Below, piece after piece: positions 36,889 to 45,325 of a stretch of DNA of 64,000 nucleotides. The stretch's first letter is position 1; every line of letters starts with the position of its first letter. The translations under genes were made by a program, and so were the position numbers. The stretch lies in the NCBI RefSeq assembly GCF_013201035.1, contig NZ_CP053707.1, forward strand, positions 3,720,001 through 3,784,000, read 5' to 3'. A model generated the notes under the pieces. That model ran no database searches. It saw only the letters and a program-made list of their open reading frames with translations, and was not told the origin of the DNA. This stretch comes from Arthrobacter sp. NEB 688 (GTDB taxonomy: Bacteria > Actinomycetota > Actinomycetes > Actinomycetales > Dermatophilaceae).

Positions 36889-37569
36889 TCAGTCCTCCGG
36901 GGAGTCGAACCGGAAGCCGAGGCCACGGATCGTCGTGATGTAGCGCGGGCTCGCGGCGTCGTCGCCGAGCTTGCGGCGCAGCACCGAGATGTGCATGTCG
37001 AGGGTCTTCGTCGAGCCGTACCAGGCGCTGTCCCAGACGTCGCGCATGAGCTTCTCGCGGGAGACGACCTTGCCCTCGTTGGCGACGAGGACCCGCAGCA
37101 GCTCGAACTCCTTGCCGGTCAGCTGCACCTCCTCGCCGCGCAGGAACACCCGGCGGCCGTCGGGGTCGATGTCGATGAGCTGCTGGCCCTCGTCCTCGGT
37201 GGCCTCGACGACGCCGCGGCGCAGCAGCGCCCGGGCGCGGGCCAGGAGCTCGGCGAGCCGGAACGGCTTGGTCACGTAGTCGTCGGCTCCGGCGTCGAGC
37301 CCGACGACGGTGTCGACCTCGTCGGCGCGCGCGGTGAGGATGAGCACGGGGACGCCGCTGCCCTCCTGGCGCAGCCGGCGGCAGACCTCGAGGCCGTCCA
37401 TCTTCGGCAGGCCGAGGTCGAGCACGACGAGGTCGGGCTGGCGCAGGGCCGCCGCCAGGGCCGACTCGCCGTCGGAGCACACCTCGACGTCGTAGCCCTC
37501 GCGCCGCAGGGCGCGGGCGAGCGGGTCGGAGATGGCCGGGTCGTCCTCGGCGAGCAACACCTTCGTCAT
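36889..37569 (-). CDS. OmpR-family response regulator
   Basis: A 226-residue DNA-binding response regulator. The receiver has acidic pair LAEDDP, phospho-acceptor Asp51 in VVLDLGLPKMDG, the conserved Thr in LILTARAD and Lys in DYVTKPF. The C-terminal winged helix (VQLTGKEFELLRVLVANEGKVVSREKLMRDVW, then TLDMHISVLRRKLGDD and RYITTIRGLGFRF) is OmpR/PhoB type. TACGAT lies 6 nt before the ATG (leaderless pattern). It is first gene of the two-component operon; targets are unknown. Confidence 0.95.
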   Translation of the reverse strand: MTKVLLAEDDPAISDPLARALRREGYDVEVCSDGESALAAALRQPDLVVLDLGLPKMDGLEVCRRLRQEGSGVPVLILTARADEVDTVVGLDAGADDYVTKPFRLAELLARARALLRRGVVEATEDEGQQLIDIDPDGRRVFLRGEEVQLTGKEFELLRVLVANEGKVVSREKLMRDVWDSAWYGSTKTLDMHISVLRRKLGDDAASPRYITTIRGLGFRFDSPED

Positions 37570-37582
37570 GGGGGGATCGTAG

Positions 37583-38689
37583 TCACGCAGAGCCGTTCGG
37601 CACGGCAGGGCGCCGACCGCCCGGCGCGCGCTGCAGCTCGTGGAGGGTCACGACGCCGATGCCGCGCAGCATCCGCCGCCGCCGCTCGACGGCGGTGAAG
37701 CCCGACACGGAGCCCAGCGCACGGGCCATGTCCTCGTCGACGAACACCGTCCCGGACGGCGTGACCGCGGTGATCCGGCTCGCCTTGTTGACCGTCACCC
37801 CGAAGACGTCGCCGAGCCGCGACACGACCCGGCCGTGGGCCATCCCGACCCGCACCGGGGGCAGCAGCTCGTCACCGGCCATCGCGTCGACGAGGTCGAG
37901 GGCGATGGCGGAGGCGGCGGCGATGTCGGTGTGCACGAACAGGACCTCGTCGCCCACGGTCTTGATGACGCGCCCGCCGTGCTCGGCGACGACGTCGCTG
38001 GCCAGCAGCTCGAAGTGCTGCACGAGGCGGGCCAGCTGTCGCTCGCTCATCCGGCGCACGAAGGACGTGAACGACACGAGGTCGGCGAACCCGACGGCCC
38101 GCACGGGCGCCGAGGGGTCGGAGCGCACCGCGGGGTCGGCGTCGGCGAGCATGCGCTGGATGGCGTTGGTCAGGTGCCGGCGCCAGACGTAGACGAGCAG
38201 CGGCTCGATGTCGTCGATGGTGCGCGAGAGCAGGTTCGCCGCGTCGGCGGCGATGCGCGGCTCGGGGACCGAGCGGGTGTCCTTGCCCTCCAGCTGGTCC
38301 GACACCTCGGGGGTGAACGACTCGGCGACGAGCTGGGTCTGCCACACCGCGAGCCGGTCGGCGGTGCGCGCGAAGGCGCGGGTCATCCCGAGCGCGAGCT
38401 CCTCGCTGACGGCCCCGCTCTGGACGAGGTCGCTGACCCGGCGCAGCGCGGCCCGGTCGGCCTCGGTGAACATCGCCTCGTCGTCCTCGACGACCTGGAA
38501 GCCCATCGCGTGCCAGAAGCGGCGCGCCTCCGCGGGGTCGACCCCGGCGGCGGCGCTGACCTCGGCCCGGGCCATCGACGCGGACCGGCCGAGCAGCGAG
38601 CGCTCGACGCGCTCGGCGAGGTCGTCGGCGGCCGGCTCCGGCGGCGGGACGGGGAGGACGGTCTCCTCCCCCGGCGGCTCGTGCGTCAT
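37583..38689 (-). CDS. Class III adenylate cyclase with Rv1264-like regulatory domain
   Basis: A 368-residue soluble cyclase. Residues ~20-170 (RAEVSAAAGVDPAEARRFWHAMGF...) resemble the autoinhibitory, pH-sensing N-terminal domain of mycobacterial Rv1264/Rv2212. The catalytic domain begins at RAVGFADLVSFT with metal-binding Asp; VIKTVGDEVLF has the purine-specifying Lys and second metal Asp; LGDVFGVTVNKASRIT has transition-state Asn and Arg. All catalytic residues look intact, so cAMP synthesis is expected. GGGAGGTGGG precedes the ATG. It lies between birA and a two-component operon on the same strand. Confidence 0.9.
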   Translation of the reverse strand: MTHEPPGEETVLPVPPPEPAADDLAERVERSLLGRSASMARAEVSAAAGVDPAEARRFWHAMGFQVVEDDEAMFTEADRAALRRVSDLVQSGAVSEELALGMTRAFARTADRLAVWQTQLVAESFTPEVSDQLEGKDTRSVPEPRIAADAANLLSRTIDDIEPLLVYVWRRHLTNAIQRMLADADPAVRSDPSAPVRAVGFADLVSFTSFVRRMSERQLARLVQHFELLASDVVAEHGGRVIKTVGDEVLFVHTDIAAASAIALDLVDAMAGDELLPPVRVGMAHGRVVSRLGDVFGVTVNKASRITAVTPSGTVFVDEDMARALGSVSGFTAVERRRRMLRGIGVVTLHELQRAPGGRRPAVPNGSA

Positions 38690-38703
38690 CCCACCTCCCT
38701 CGG

Positions 38704-39474
38704 TCAGCGCGACCGGACGTGGACGACGTCGCCGGCCGAGACGGTGGTCGTCCCGGCCTCGGTGCGCACGGCCAGTCTGCCCTCCGCGTCGACGCCTGTC
38801 GCCCTGCCCCGCCGGACCGCCCCGTCCGGCTGGTGGACCTCGACGTCGCGCCCGACGGTGCCGCACGCGTCGCGGTAGGCGGCGACGGAGGCGCCGGCGG
38901 GCCCGGTGTCCTCGCGCAGCACGGCGGCGAGGTGGCGCAGGTAGGCGGTGAGCAGGGCGGCACGGTCGACCCCGGGCGCCCCGGCGGCACGCAGGGAGGT
39001 CGCGGTGTCGAGCGGCAGCTCCTCGCGGGCCGTGTCGACGTTGACGCCGCAGCCGACGACGACGCCGGCCGGCGGCACCCACTCGCAGAGGAGACCGGCG
39101 AGCTTGCGGTCGTCGTCGCCGGGGACGAGGACGTCGTTGGGCCACTTGAGGCTCGTCGTGACCCCGGCCACCTCGGCGACGGCGCGGTGCAGCGCGAGCC
39201 CGGCGAGCAGCGGCACCCATCCGGCGCCCGACACGGGCACGGGGACGCAGACCGACACCGCGAGCGCCGTGCCCGGGGTCGTCGTCCAGGCCCGGCCGAG
39301 CCGTCCGCGGCCGCTCTCCTGCACCTCGGCGACGAGCACGCGCCACGGCCGGGGGTCGGCCCGGACCTCGTCGTTCGTCGACCCGACGCGCTCGCGGACC
39401 TCGACGGGCAGCCACGGGTCGCCGGGTGTGACGGACGCCGCGTCCAGCGCCGCGTTCAGGGGGTTCTCGCTCAC
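38704..39474 (-). CDS. birA: Biotin-[acyl-CoA carboxylase] ligase
   Basis: A 256-residue monofunctional biotin protein ligase that activates biotin as biotinyl-AMP and transfers it to the carboxylase carrier lysine. The biotin/ATP loop ESGRGRLGRAW, SLKWPNDVLV with catalytic Lys and GVGVNVD-type GCGVNVD are present. There is no N-terminal helix-turn-helix, so it is not a transcriptional repressor. It is divergent from pccB, the beta partner of its substrate complex, with only 23 bp between the two starts and overlapping -10 elements. TAGCCT is 7 nt from the GTG. Confidence 0.95.
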   Translation of the reverse strand: MSENPLNAALDAASVTPGDPWLPVEVRERVGSTNDEVRADPRPWRVLVAEVQESGRGRLGRAWTTTPGTALAVSVCVPVPVSGAGWVPLLAGLALHRAVAEVAGVTTSLKWPNDVLVPGDDDRKLAGLLCEWVPPAGVVVGCGVNVDTAREELPLDTATSLRAAGAPGVDRAALLTAYLRHLAAVLREDTGPAGASVAAYRDACGTVGRDVEVHQPDGAVRRGRATGVDAEGRLAVRTEAGTTTVSAGDVVHVRSR

Positions 39475-39481
39475 GGCGCCA

Positions 39482-39491
39482 AGGCTAGGCT
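39482..39491. promoter_or_regulatory. Overlapping divergent -10 elements, birA/pccB
   Basis: Plus-strand TAGGCT (39486-39491) is 6 nt from the pccB ATG; minus-strand TAGCCT (complement of 39482-39487) is 7 nt from the birA GTG. The two hexamers share bases 39486-39487, so RNA polymerase could open only one promoter at a time. Confidence 0.55.
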
Positions 39492-39497
39492 CGGGTC

Positions 39498-41126
39498 ATG
39501 TCGAAGAGCGACCACCACTCCATGGGCGGTACTGACGTCCCGACCGACATCGACACCACGACGACCGCGGGGAAGCTGGCCGACCTCAAGCGGCGGGTCG
39601 CCGAGGTCGCGGGTGCGGGGTCCGAGCGCGCGGTCGAGAAGCAGCACGCGCGCGGCAAGAAGACCGCCCGCGAGCGCCTCGAGATGCTCCTCGACGAGGG
39701 TTCGTTCGTCGAGATGGACAAGTACGCGCGCCACCGCTCGGTCTCCTTCGGCCAGGACAGGAACCGGCCCTACGGCGACGGCGTCGTCACCGGCTACGGC
39801 ACGGTCGACGGCCGCACGGTCGCGGTCTTCGCGCAGGACTTCACGGTGTTCGGCGGCTCGCTCGGCGAGGTCTTCGGCGAGAAGATCTGCAAGGTCATGG
39901 ACTTCGCGATGAAGGTCGGCTGCCCCGTGGTCGGGCTCAACGACTCGGGCGGCGCGCGCATCCAGGAGGGCGTCGTCTCCCTCGGCCTGTACGGCGAGAT
40001 CTTCCGCCGCAACGTCCACGCGTCGGGGGTCGTCCCGCAGATCTCGCTCGTCATGGGCCCGTGCGCCGGCGGGGCCGTCTACTCCCCCGCGGTCACCGAC
40101 TTCACCGTGATGGTCGACCAGACCTCGCACATGTTCATCACCGGCCCCGACGTCATCAAGACCGTCACCGGCGAGGACGTCGGCTTCGAGGAGCTCGGCG
40201 GCGCGCGCACCCACAACACGAAGTCCGGTGTGGCGCACTACATGGGCACCGACGAGGAGGACGCCGTCGAGTACGTCAAGGCGCTCCTGTCGTACCTGCC
40301 GAGCAACAACATGGAGGACCCGCCGGTCTTCGGCGACGAGCTCGACCTCGAGGTCACCGACGACGACCGCTTCCTCGACACGATCGTCCCGGACAGCCCG
40401 AACGTCCCCTACGACATGCACCAGGTCATCGAGAAGATCCTCGACGACGGCGAGTTCCTCGAGGTCTCACCGCTGTTCGCGCCGAACATCATCACCGGGT
40501 TCGGCCGGGTCGAGGGCCGCTCGGTCGGTGTCGTCGCGAACAACCCGATGCAGTTCGCCGGCACCCTCGACATCGACGCCTCCGAGAAGGCCGCGCGCTT
40601 CGTGCGCACCTGCGACGCCTTCAACGTGCCCGTGCTGACCCTCGTCGACGTGCCCGGCTTCCTCCCCGGCACCGACCAGGAGTGGGACGGCATCATCCGC
40701 CGCGGCGCCAAGCTCATCTACGCCTACGCCGAGGCCACCGTCCCGCTCGTCACCGTCATCACCCGCAAGGCGTACGGCGGCGCGTACGACGTCATGGGGT
40801 CCAAGCACCTCGGGGCCGACATCAACCTCGCGTGGCCGACCGCGCAGATCGCCGTCATGGGCGCGCAGGGCGCGGTGAACATCCTCTACCGCAAGGAGCT
40901 CGCGAAGGCCGCCGAGAAGGGCGAGTCGGTCGAGGAGGCGCGCGCCACGTTCATCAAGCAGTACGAGGACGCGCTGGCCAACCCCTACGTCGCCGCCGAG
41001 CGCGGGTACGTCGACACCGTCATCACCCCGTCGAACACGCGGATGAACGTCACGAAGGCGCTGCGGGCGCTGCGCACCAAGCGCGAGACGCTGCCGCCGA
41101 AGAAGCACGGGAACATCCCCCTGTGA
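39498..41126 (+). CDS. pccB: Acyl-CoA carboxylase beta subunit (PccB/AccD5-like)
   Basis: A 542-residue carboxyltransferase subunit that moves carboxyl from biotin to propionyl- or acetyl-CoA, supplying methylmalonyl- or malonyl-CoA. Crotonase-type oxyanion loops are visible in [25 protein letters not shown] and the C-terminal [15 protein letters not shown] with [20 protein letters not shown]. The length and these motifs fit actinobacterial AccD5. It is followed by the epsilon subunit with a TGATG junction. The biotin-bearing alpha subunit starts at 63370. Biotin ligase is divergent upstream. Confidence 0.95.
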   Translation: MSKSDHHSMGGTDVPTDIDTTTTAGKLADLKRRVAEVAGAGSERAVEKQHARGKKTARERLEMLLDEGSFVEMDKYARHRSVSFGQDRNRPYGDGVVTGYGTVDGRTVAVFAQDFTVFGGSLGEVFGEKICKVMDFAMKVGCPVVGLNDSGGARIQEGVVSLGLYGEIFRRNVHASGVVPQISLVMGPCAGGAVYSPAVTDFTVMVDQTSHMFITGPDVIKTVTGEDVGFEELGGARTHNTKSGVAHYMGTDEEDAVEYVKALLSYLPSNNMEDPPVFGDELDLEVTDDDRFLDTIVPDSPNVPYDMHQVIEKILDDGEFLEVSPLFAPNIITGFGRVEGRSVGVVANNPMQFAGTLDIDASEKAARFVRTCDAFNVPVLTLVDVPGFLPGTDQEWDGIIRRGAKLIYAYAEATVPLVTVITRKAYGGAYDVMGSKHLGADINLAWPTAQIAVMGAQGAVNILYRKELAKAAEKGESVEEARATFIKQYEDALANPYVAAERGYVDTVITPSNTRMNVTKALRALRTKRETLPPKKHGNIPL

Positions 41127-41368
41127 TGGCTGCCTCCCCCTCGAGCCCCGAGACCGCGCAGGCCGCCGACGCGCCGCCGGCGATCGTCGTCCACGGCCCC
41201 GCGACCGCCGAGGACGTCGCGGCGGTCGTCGCCGTGCTCGCGGCGGCCGGCGCGGGCGAGCAGCCGGCGCCGACCGGGCGCACCTCGACCTGGGCCGCGC
41301 ACGACGCCGCCGTGCGCCGGCCGGTCGGCCACGGCCCCGGCGCCTGGCACACGGCCTTCCGCCGCTGA
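41126..41368 (+). CDS. accE: Acyl-CoA carboxylase epsilon subunit
   Basis: An 80-residue protein beginning at an ATG that overlaps the pccB stop (TGATG). A disordered Ala/Pro N-terminus is followed by PAIVVHGPATAEDVAAVVAVLAAAG and a C-terminal W-containing tail (STWAAHDAAVRRPVGHGPGAWHTAFRR). This matches the actinobacteria-specific epsilon subunit that stabilises the alpha-beta carboxylase complex. The short acidic-to-basic pattern and the position after AccD5 make the call secure despite low sequence complexity. Confidence 0.88.
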   Translation: MAASPSSPETAQAADAPPAIVVHGPATAEDVAAVVAVLAAAGAGEQPAPTGRTSTWAAHDAAVRRPVGHGPGAWHTAFRR

Positions 41369-41419
41369 CCCACCCGCCCCCTCGCGAACGTGCGGGACCC
41401 ACGGCAAGCGGCGTGCCCG

Positions 41420-41502
41420 AACTGACGAATGTGTCGATTGATGCACACCCCCCGACCCCCGGACCGTGCACAAACTGACGAAAGTGTCGATTGATGCACA
41501 CC
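41420..41502 (+). repeat. Two direct 30-bp repeats, left flank of DUF559 gene
   Basis: Copies at 41420-41449 and 41473-41502 differ at one base and are 53 bp apart. Both contain AAWGTGTCGATYGRTGCAC. The same core, in inverted orientation, occurs four times right of the DUF559 gene. The rest of 41369-41573 shows no coding potential. Confidence 0.85.
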
Positions 41503-41573
41503 GCTGCCGTCGGGCGAGCGATCCGGCCTGTGGACGACCGTTTTCGCGCTCCGCCGGATGACAGGCTCGGCCG

Positions 41574-42500
41574 ATGGACGCCGATGACCCCCGGAGCCCG
41601 TTCCTCGCGACGGACGCCGCCGCCATGGGCATCTCACGACGAGCTCTCCACGGTGGGCGCTATCGGCCGGTCGTGCGCGCGGTGTTCATCGACGCGCGGG
41701 TCCCGGACACCGTGGTCGTCCGCTCCCGAGCGGCCCTCCTCGTCGCGCCCGACGGGGCTGTCCTGAGCCACTGGACGGCCGCGCGACTCTGGGGTGGACG
41801 CGTGCCGGAGAACGACTCCGTCCACGTGTCGTTCTCACGGCGCGTCCGCTGGCGGCTGCGCGGCGTCAAGCCCCACTGCTACATCCATCGACTGGCCACC
41901 GCCCGACGCCACGGCCTTCCCGTGACGACACCCGCCGCCACGTTCTGCCTCCTCGCTGCGTTCCTGGGGCTGGTCGACCTCGTGGCGCTCGGGGACAGCC
42001 TCGTCCGCCGCGGGCACATCACGCCGCATGATCTCTGCGCCTCCGCCGAAGGATGGGTGGGGCAGCACCGCGCCGAGGCCATCGAGGCCGCCCGCCTCGT
42101 CCGTGACGGGGTGGACTCGTCGCCCGAGACGACGTTGCGGCTGCTCATGGTGCTCTCGGGGCTGCCGGAGCCTCGGATCAACGTCACGGTGTACCGCGAC
42201 GACGGCTCGATCCGCTACCGCATCGAGCTCGCGTACGAGGAGCAGCGGGCCGCGATCGAGTACGACGGGCGCTGGCACGAGGAGCCGGCCCAGCGGGTGC
42301 GGGACTCGTCCCGGCGTGAGGGCCTGGCCGCGCAGGAACGCTGGACGTTCGTCGTCGTCACCCCGGACGAGCTGTTCTCCGCTACCGAGGACCTCGTCGA
42401 CCGGCTGCACTCCGAGCTGAGAGCCCTCGGCGTCCCCGTCCCCCCACGGCCTGACGACGCCTGGCGCCAGTACTTCCGCGTCGCGCGGATCGCCGCGTGA
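41574..42500 (+). CDS. AbiEi-like/DUF559 nuclease-fold protein
   Basis: A 308-residue protein. The N-terminal part (AAAMGISRRALHGGRYRPVVRAVFID, then AVLSHWTAARLWG) resembles the AbiEi antitoxin/winged-helix domain found before DUF559 in actinobacteria. The C-terminal ~90 residues (YRIELAYEEQRAAIEYDGRWH, then RVRDSSRREGLAAQERWTFVVVTPDELF) fit DUF559, a Vsr/PD-(D/E)xK-like nuclease fold with candidate acidic residues Glu and Asp in IEYDG. Substrates of this family are unknown. It is flanked by repeat arrays in opposite orientations and interrupts an otherwise conserved carboxylase block, which suggests insertion. Confidence 0.75.
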   Translation: MDADDPRSPFLATDAAAMGISRRALHGGRYRPVVRAVFIDARVPDTVVVRSRAALLVAPDGAVLSHWTAARLWGGRVPENDSVHVSFSRRVRWRLRGVKPHCYIHRLATARRHGLPVTTPAATFCLLAAFLGLVDLVALGDSLVRRGHITPHDLCASAEGWVGQHRAEAIEAARLVRDGVDSSPETTLRLLMVLSGLPEPRINVTVYRDDGSIRYRIELAYEEQRAAIEYDGRWHEEPAQRVRDSSRREGLAAQERWTFVVVTPDELFSATEDLVDRLHSELRALGVPVPPRPDDAWRQYFRVARIAA

Positions 42501-42520
42501 CCGCTGCCGGGTGGGTCGCC

Positions 42521-42710
42521 GTGCACCGATCGACACTTTCGACGATTTCTGCCCACCCGGGAGGAGGCGGGCGTGCACCGATCGACACTTTCGACGATTG
42601 ATGCACGCCCAGGGCGAGGCGGGCGTGCACCAATCGACACTTTCGACGATTTCTGCCCACCCGGGAGGAGGCGGGCGTGCACCGATCGACACTTTCGACG
42701 ATTGATGCAC
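42521..42710 (-). repeat. Four tandem 52-bp repeats, right flank of DUF559 gene
   Basis: Units begin at 42521, 42573, 42625 and 42677, exactly 52 bp apart. All start GTGCAC followed by YRATCGACACTTTCGACGAT. Units 2 and 4 end in TGATGCAC, making a near-palindrome with the start; units 1 and 3 end in TTCTGCCCAC. The array is thus two 104-bp super-units. The core is inverted relative to the copies at 41420-41502. The gap 42711-42750 shows nothing else. Confidence 0.9.
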
Positions 42711-42750
42711 ATGCCGCCGTCACCGACGTCCGCGGAGGACGGGCAGTGCG

Positions 42751-43413
42751 TCAGGGGGTGCGGCGGGCGACCGAGCGCTCGAGCTCGGCGTGGTGCTGCG
42801 CGTCGAGCACCCGCGCCCCGAGCACCTCGTCGGCGGCCTCGAGGTCGCCGCACAGCGCCCGGAACACCCGCGGGACGACGATGCCGTGCGCCGGCCGCTC
42901 GAGCACCTCGACGACGTCGCCGGTCGACACCGTCCCCGGCTCGACCACCGCGAGGTAGGCACCGGTCCGGCCGCGCTCGGTGAAGCGCCGCACCCAGCCG
43001 CGCTCGCCCATCCACGCCCCGAACGTGGCGCACGGGATGCGCGGCCCGGTCACCTCGAGCAGCGCCGACCCGACCCGCCAGCGCTCCCCGACGACCGCGC
43101 CGTCGACGTCGAGACCCTGCGTCGTGAGGTTCTCGCCGAACTGCCCGTCGGGCAGCACGCGCTCGAGCACGCCGCCCCAGTGGTCGAGCTCCTCGCGGGC
43201 CACCGCGTAGACCGCCTGCGAGGACCCGCCGTGGTGCCGGCGCGACACGACGTCGTCGCCGACGACACCGCTACCCAGCCCGCCGCGCTTCGGCCCGGGG
43301 TCGCGAACCTCGACCGAGGCGACCGGCTGCTTGTCGATGGCGCTGGCCCGGCCCCGGCTCCCCACGCCGTCCCGGGAGGCGCCGACGTTGACCGAGCGGA
43401 TGCGTGCTGTCAC
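42751..43413 (-). CDS. MOSC-domain protein
   Basis: A 220-residue single-domain MOSC protein (molybdenum cofactor sulfurase C-terminal family). The order VTARIRSVNVG, AVYAVAREELDHW, GQFGENLTTQGLDVDGAVVGERW and PRIPCATFGAWMG fits YiiM-type MOSC proteins, whose conserved cysteine (RIPC) can contact the molybdenum cofactor or a reactive N-oxide substrate. TAGGCT is 7 nt before the GTG at 43413, favouring this start over the long upstream reading. It is divergent from the DUF885 gene. The cellular role is not defined. Confidence 0.88.
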   Translation of the reverse strand: MTARIRSVNVGASRDGVGSRGRASAIDKQPVASVEVRDPGPKRGGLGSGVVGDDVVSRRHHGGSSQAVYAVAREELDHWGGVLERVLPDGQFGENLTTQGLDVDGAVVGERWRVGSALLEVTGPRIPCATFGAWMGERGWVRRFTERGRTGAYLAVVEPGTVSTGDVVEVLERPAHGIVVPRVFRALCGDLEAADEVLGARVLDAQHHAELERSVARRTP

Positions 43414-43477
43414 GGCCCCGAGCCTAGGCCGGGAAACCGAGGGGCCGGAGCCGGTCGCCTCGGGTAGCGTCCCGCGG

Positions 43478-45166
43478 GTGAGCGAGCCCACCACCGTCCG
43501 CACCCCCACCGCCGTCGACGCCGTCGCCGACGCGCACTTCGACGCCGCCGTCGCCCTCAGCCCGATGGAGGCCACCTACCTCGGCGTCCCCGGGCACGAG
43601 CACGAGCTCGACGACCTCTCCCCGGAGGGCTACGCGGCGCACGCCGACCTCGCCCGCTCCACCCTCGCCCGGCTGGAGGTTACCGAGCCCGTCGACGACG
43701 TCGACCGGGTCACCGTCGCCGCGATGCGCGAGCGCCTCGGCCTCGCGCTCGAGACGCACGAGGCGGGCCTGGACCGGATGCAGCTCGACGTCATCGCCTC
43801 GCCGCTGCAGGGCGTGCGCGACGTCCTCGACCTCATGGCGACCGACACCCGCGACGACTGGGCCACGATGGCCGCCCGCGTCGCCCAGGTCCCGCGCGCG
43901 CTCGAGCAGTACACCGGGACGCTGCGCGAGTCGGCCGACCGCGGCCTCGTGACGCCGCGCCGCCAGGTCGAGGCGTGCATCCGCCAGTGCGAGGACCTCG
44001 TGGCACCGGACGGCTACTTCGCGACCTTCCTCGCGAGCGCCCGGGTCGGGGACCAGCCGCTCGACGACGCCGTCGCCGCCGACCTGCGCCGCGCCGTCGA
44101 GGGGGCGGCCGCCGCCTACCGTCGCGCCGGCGAGGACCTCGCGACGTACCTGCTCGACCGCGCCCCCGAGTCCGACGCCGCGGGCCGCGACCGCTACGCC
44201 CTCGCCTCGCGCTCCTTCCTCGGGGCGAGCGTCGACCTCGAGGAGACCTACGCCTGGGGCCAGGAGGAGCTCGCCCGCATCACCGCCGACATGGAGCGCA
44301 CGGCGCGCCGCATCGTCCCCGGCGGGACCGTCGACGACGCGGTCGCGCACCTCGACCGTGACGAGACCTACCGCCTGCACGGCACGGACGCGCTCCAGGC
44401 GTGGATGCAGGTGCGCGCCGACGAGGCGATCGGGGCCCTGGCCGGCACGCACTTCGACATCCCGGAGCCGGTGCGCACCATCGAGTGCCGCATCGCCCCG
44501 ACGCAGACCGGCGGCATCTACTACACCGGCCCGAGCGACGACTTCGCGCGCCCCGGCCGGATGTGGTGGTCGGTGCCGAAGGGCGTCACCGAGTTCGGCA
44601 CCTGGAAGGAGCTGACGACCGTCTACCACGAGGGCGTCCCGGGGCACCACCTCCAGGTCGCGCAGACGGTGTACCGCCGCGAGCTGCTCAACAAGTGGCG
44701 CCGGATGATGTGCTGGGTCAGCGGCCACGGCGAGGGCTGGGCCCTGTACGCCGAGCGCCTCATGGCCGAGCTCGGGTACCTCGAGGACCCGGGGATGTAC
44801 CTCGGGATGCTCGACGCCCAGTCGCTGCGGGCGGTCCGGGTCGTCATCGACATCGGGGTGCACTGCGGCTTCGACGCCCCGGCCGAGGTCGGCGGCGGCG
44901 CCTGGACGTACGAGAAGGCCTGGACGATGCTCAGCCGCCACGCCCGGAACGACGAGGCGTCGCTGCGCTTCGAGCTCGACCGCTACCTCGGCTGGCCGGG
45001 CCAGGCCCCGAGCTACAAGGTCGGCGAGCGCCTGTGGCTCCAGATGCGCGACGAGGTCGCCGCCCGCGAAGGGGACGCGTTCTCGCTCAAGGACTTCCAC
45101 CGCCGCGCCCTCGACGTCGGGTCGGTCGGGCTCGACGTCCTGCGCACCGCCGTCGTCGGCGCCTGA
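43478..45166 (+). CDS. DUF885-family metallopeptidase-like protein
   Basis: A 562-residue cytoplasmic protein of the DUF885 family. The zinc-binding/catalytic motif HEGVPGHHLQ, resembling HExxH metallopeptidases, and the second block SGHGEGWALYAERLMAELGY are intact. QTGGIYYTGPSDDFARPGRMWW is also conserved. By fold relation to carboxypeptidase Taq/M32-like enzymes it may trim peptides; no substrate is established. TAGCGT lies 7 nt before the GTG (leaderless pattern), while an upstream reading would run into the MOSC promoter. Confidence 0.87.
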   Translation: MSEPTTVRTPTAVDAVADAHFDAAVALSPMEATYLGVPGHEHELDDLSPEGYAAHADLARSTLARLEVTEPVDDVDRVTVAAMRERLGLALETHEAGLDRMQLDVIASPLQGVRDVLDLMATDTRDDWATMAARVAQVPRALEQYTGTLRESADRGLVTPRRQVEACIRQCEDLVAPDGYFATFLASARVGDQPLDDAVAADLRRAVEGAAAAYRRAGEDLATYLLDRAPESDAAGRDRYALASRSFLGASVDLEETYAWGQEELARITADMERTARRIVPGGTVDDAVAHLDRDETYRLHGTDALQAWMQVRADEAIGALAGTHFDIPEPVRTIECRIAPTQTGGIYYTGPSDDFARPGRMWWSVPKGVTEFGTWKELTTVYHEGVPGHHLQVAQTVYRRELLNKWRRMMCWVSGHGEGWALYAERLMAELGYLEDPGMYLGMLDAQSLRAVRVVIDIGVHCGFDAPAEVGGGAWTYEKAWTMLSRHARNDEASLRFELDRYLGWPGQAPSYKVGERLWLQMRDEVAAREGDAFSLKDFHRRALDVGSVGLDVLRTAVVGA

Positions 45167-45325
45167 CGCCGCCCCCGGGGGCCGTGCCCCGAAACCGGGC
45201 GGCCCCAGGGGTGGACACCGGTGCCCCCGCGTCCCCTACGCTGGTCGACCACCGGGGGGTGGGGCCGACGGCCGGGTCGTGTCCTCGCCATCCACCGTGG
45301 GACACCCGGACACGGAGGAGGGCCG

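Noticed and set aside
42511-42710. Short ORFs made of the 52-bp repeats
   Set aside because: The unit is not a multiple of three and the peptides only restate the repeat; no start signal is seen.
41420-42710. Classical insertion sequence or integron cassette
   Set aside because: There is no transposase or integrase, no target duplication could be identified, and the flanking repeats are multi-copy arrays rather than simple terminal repeats.
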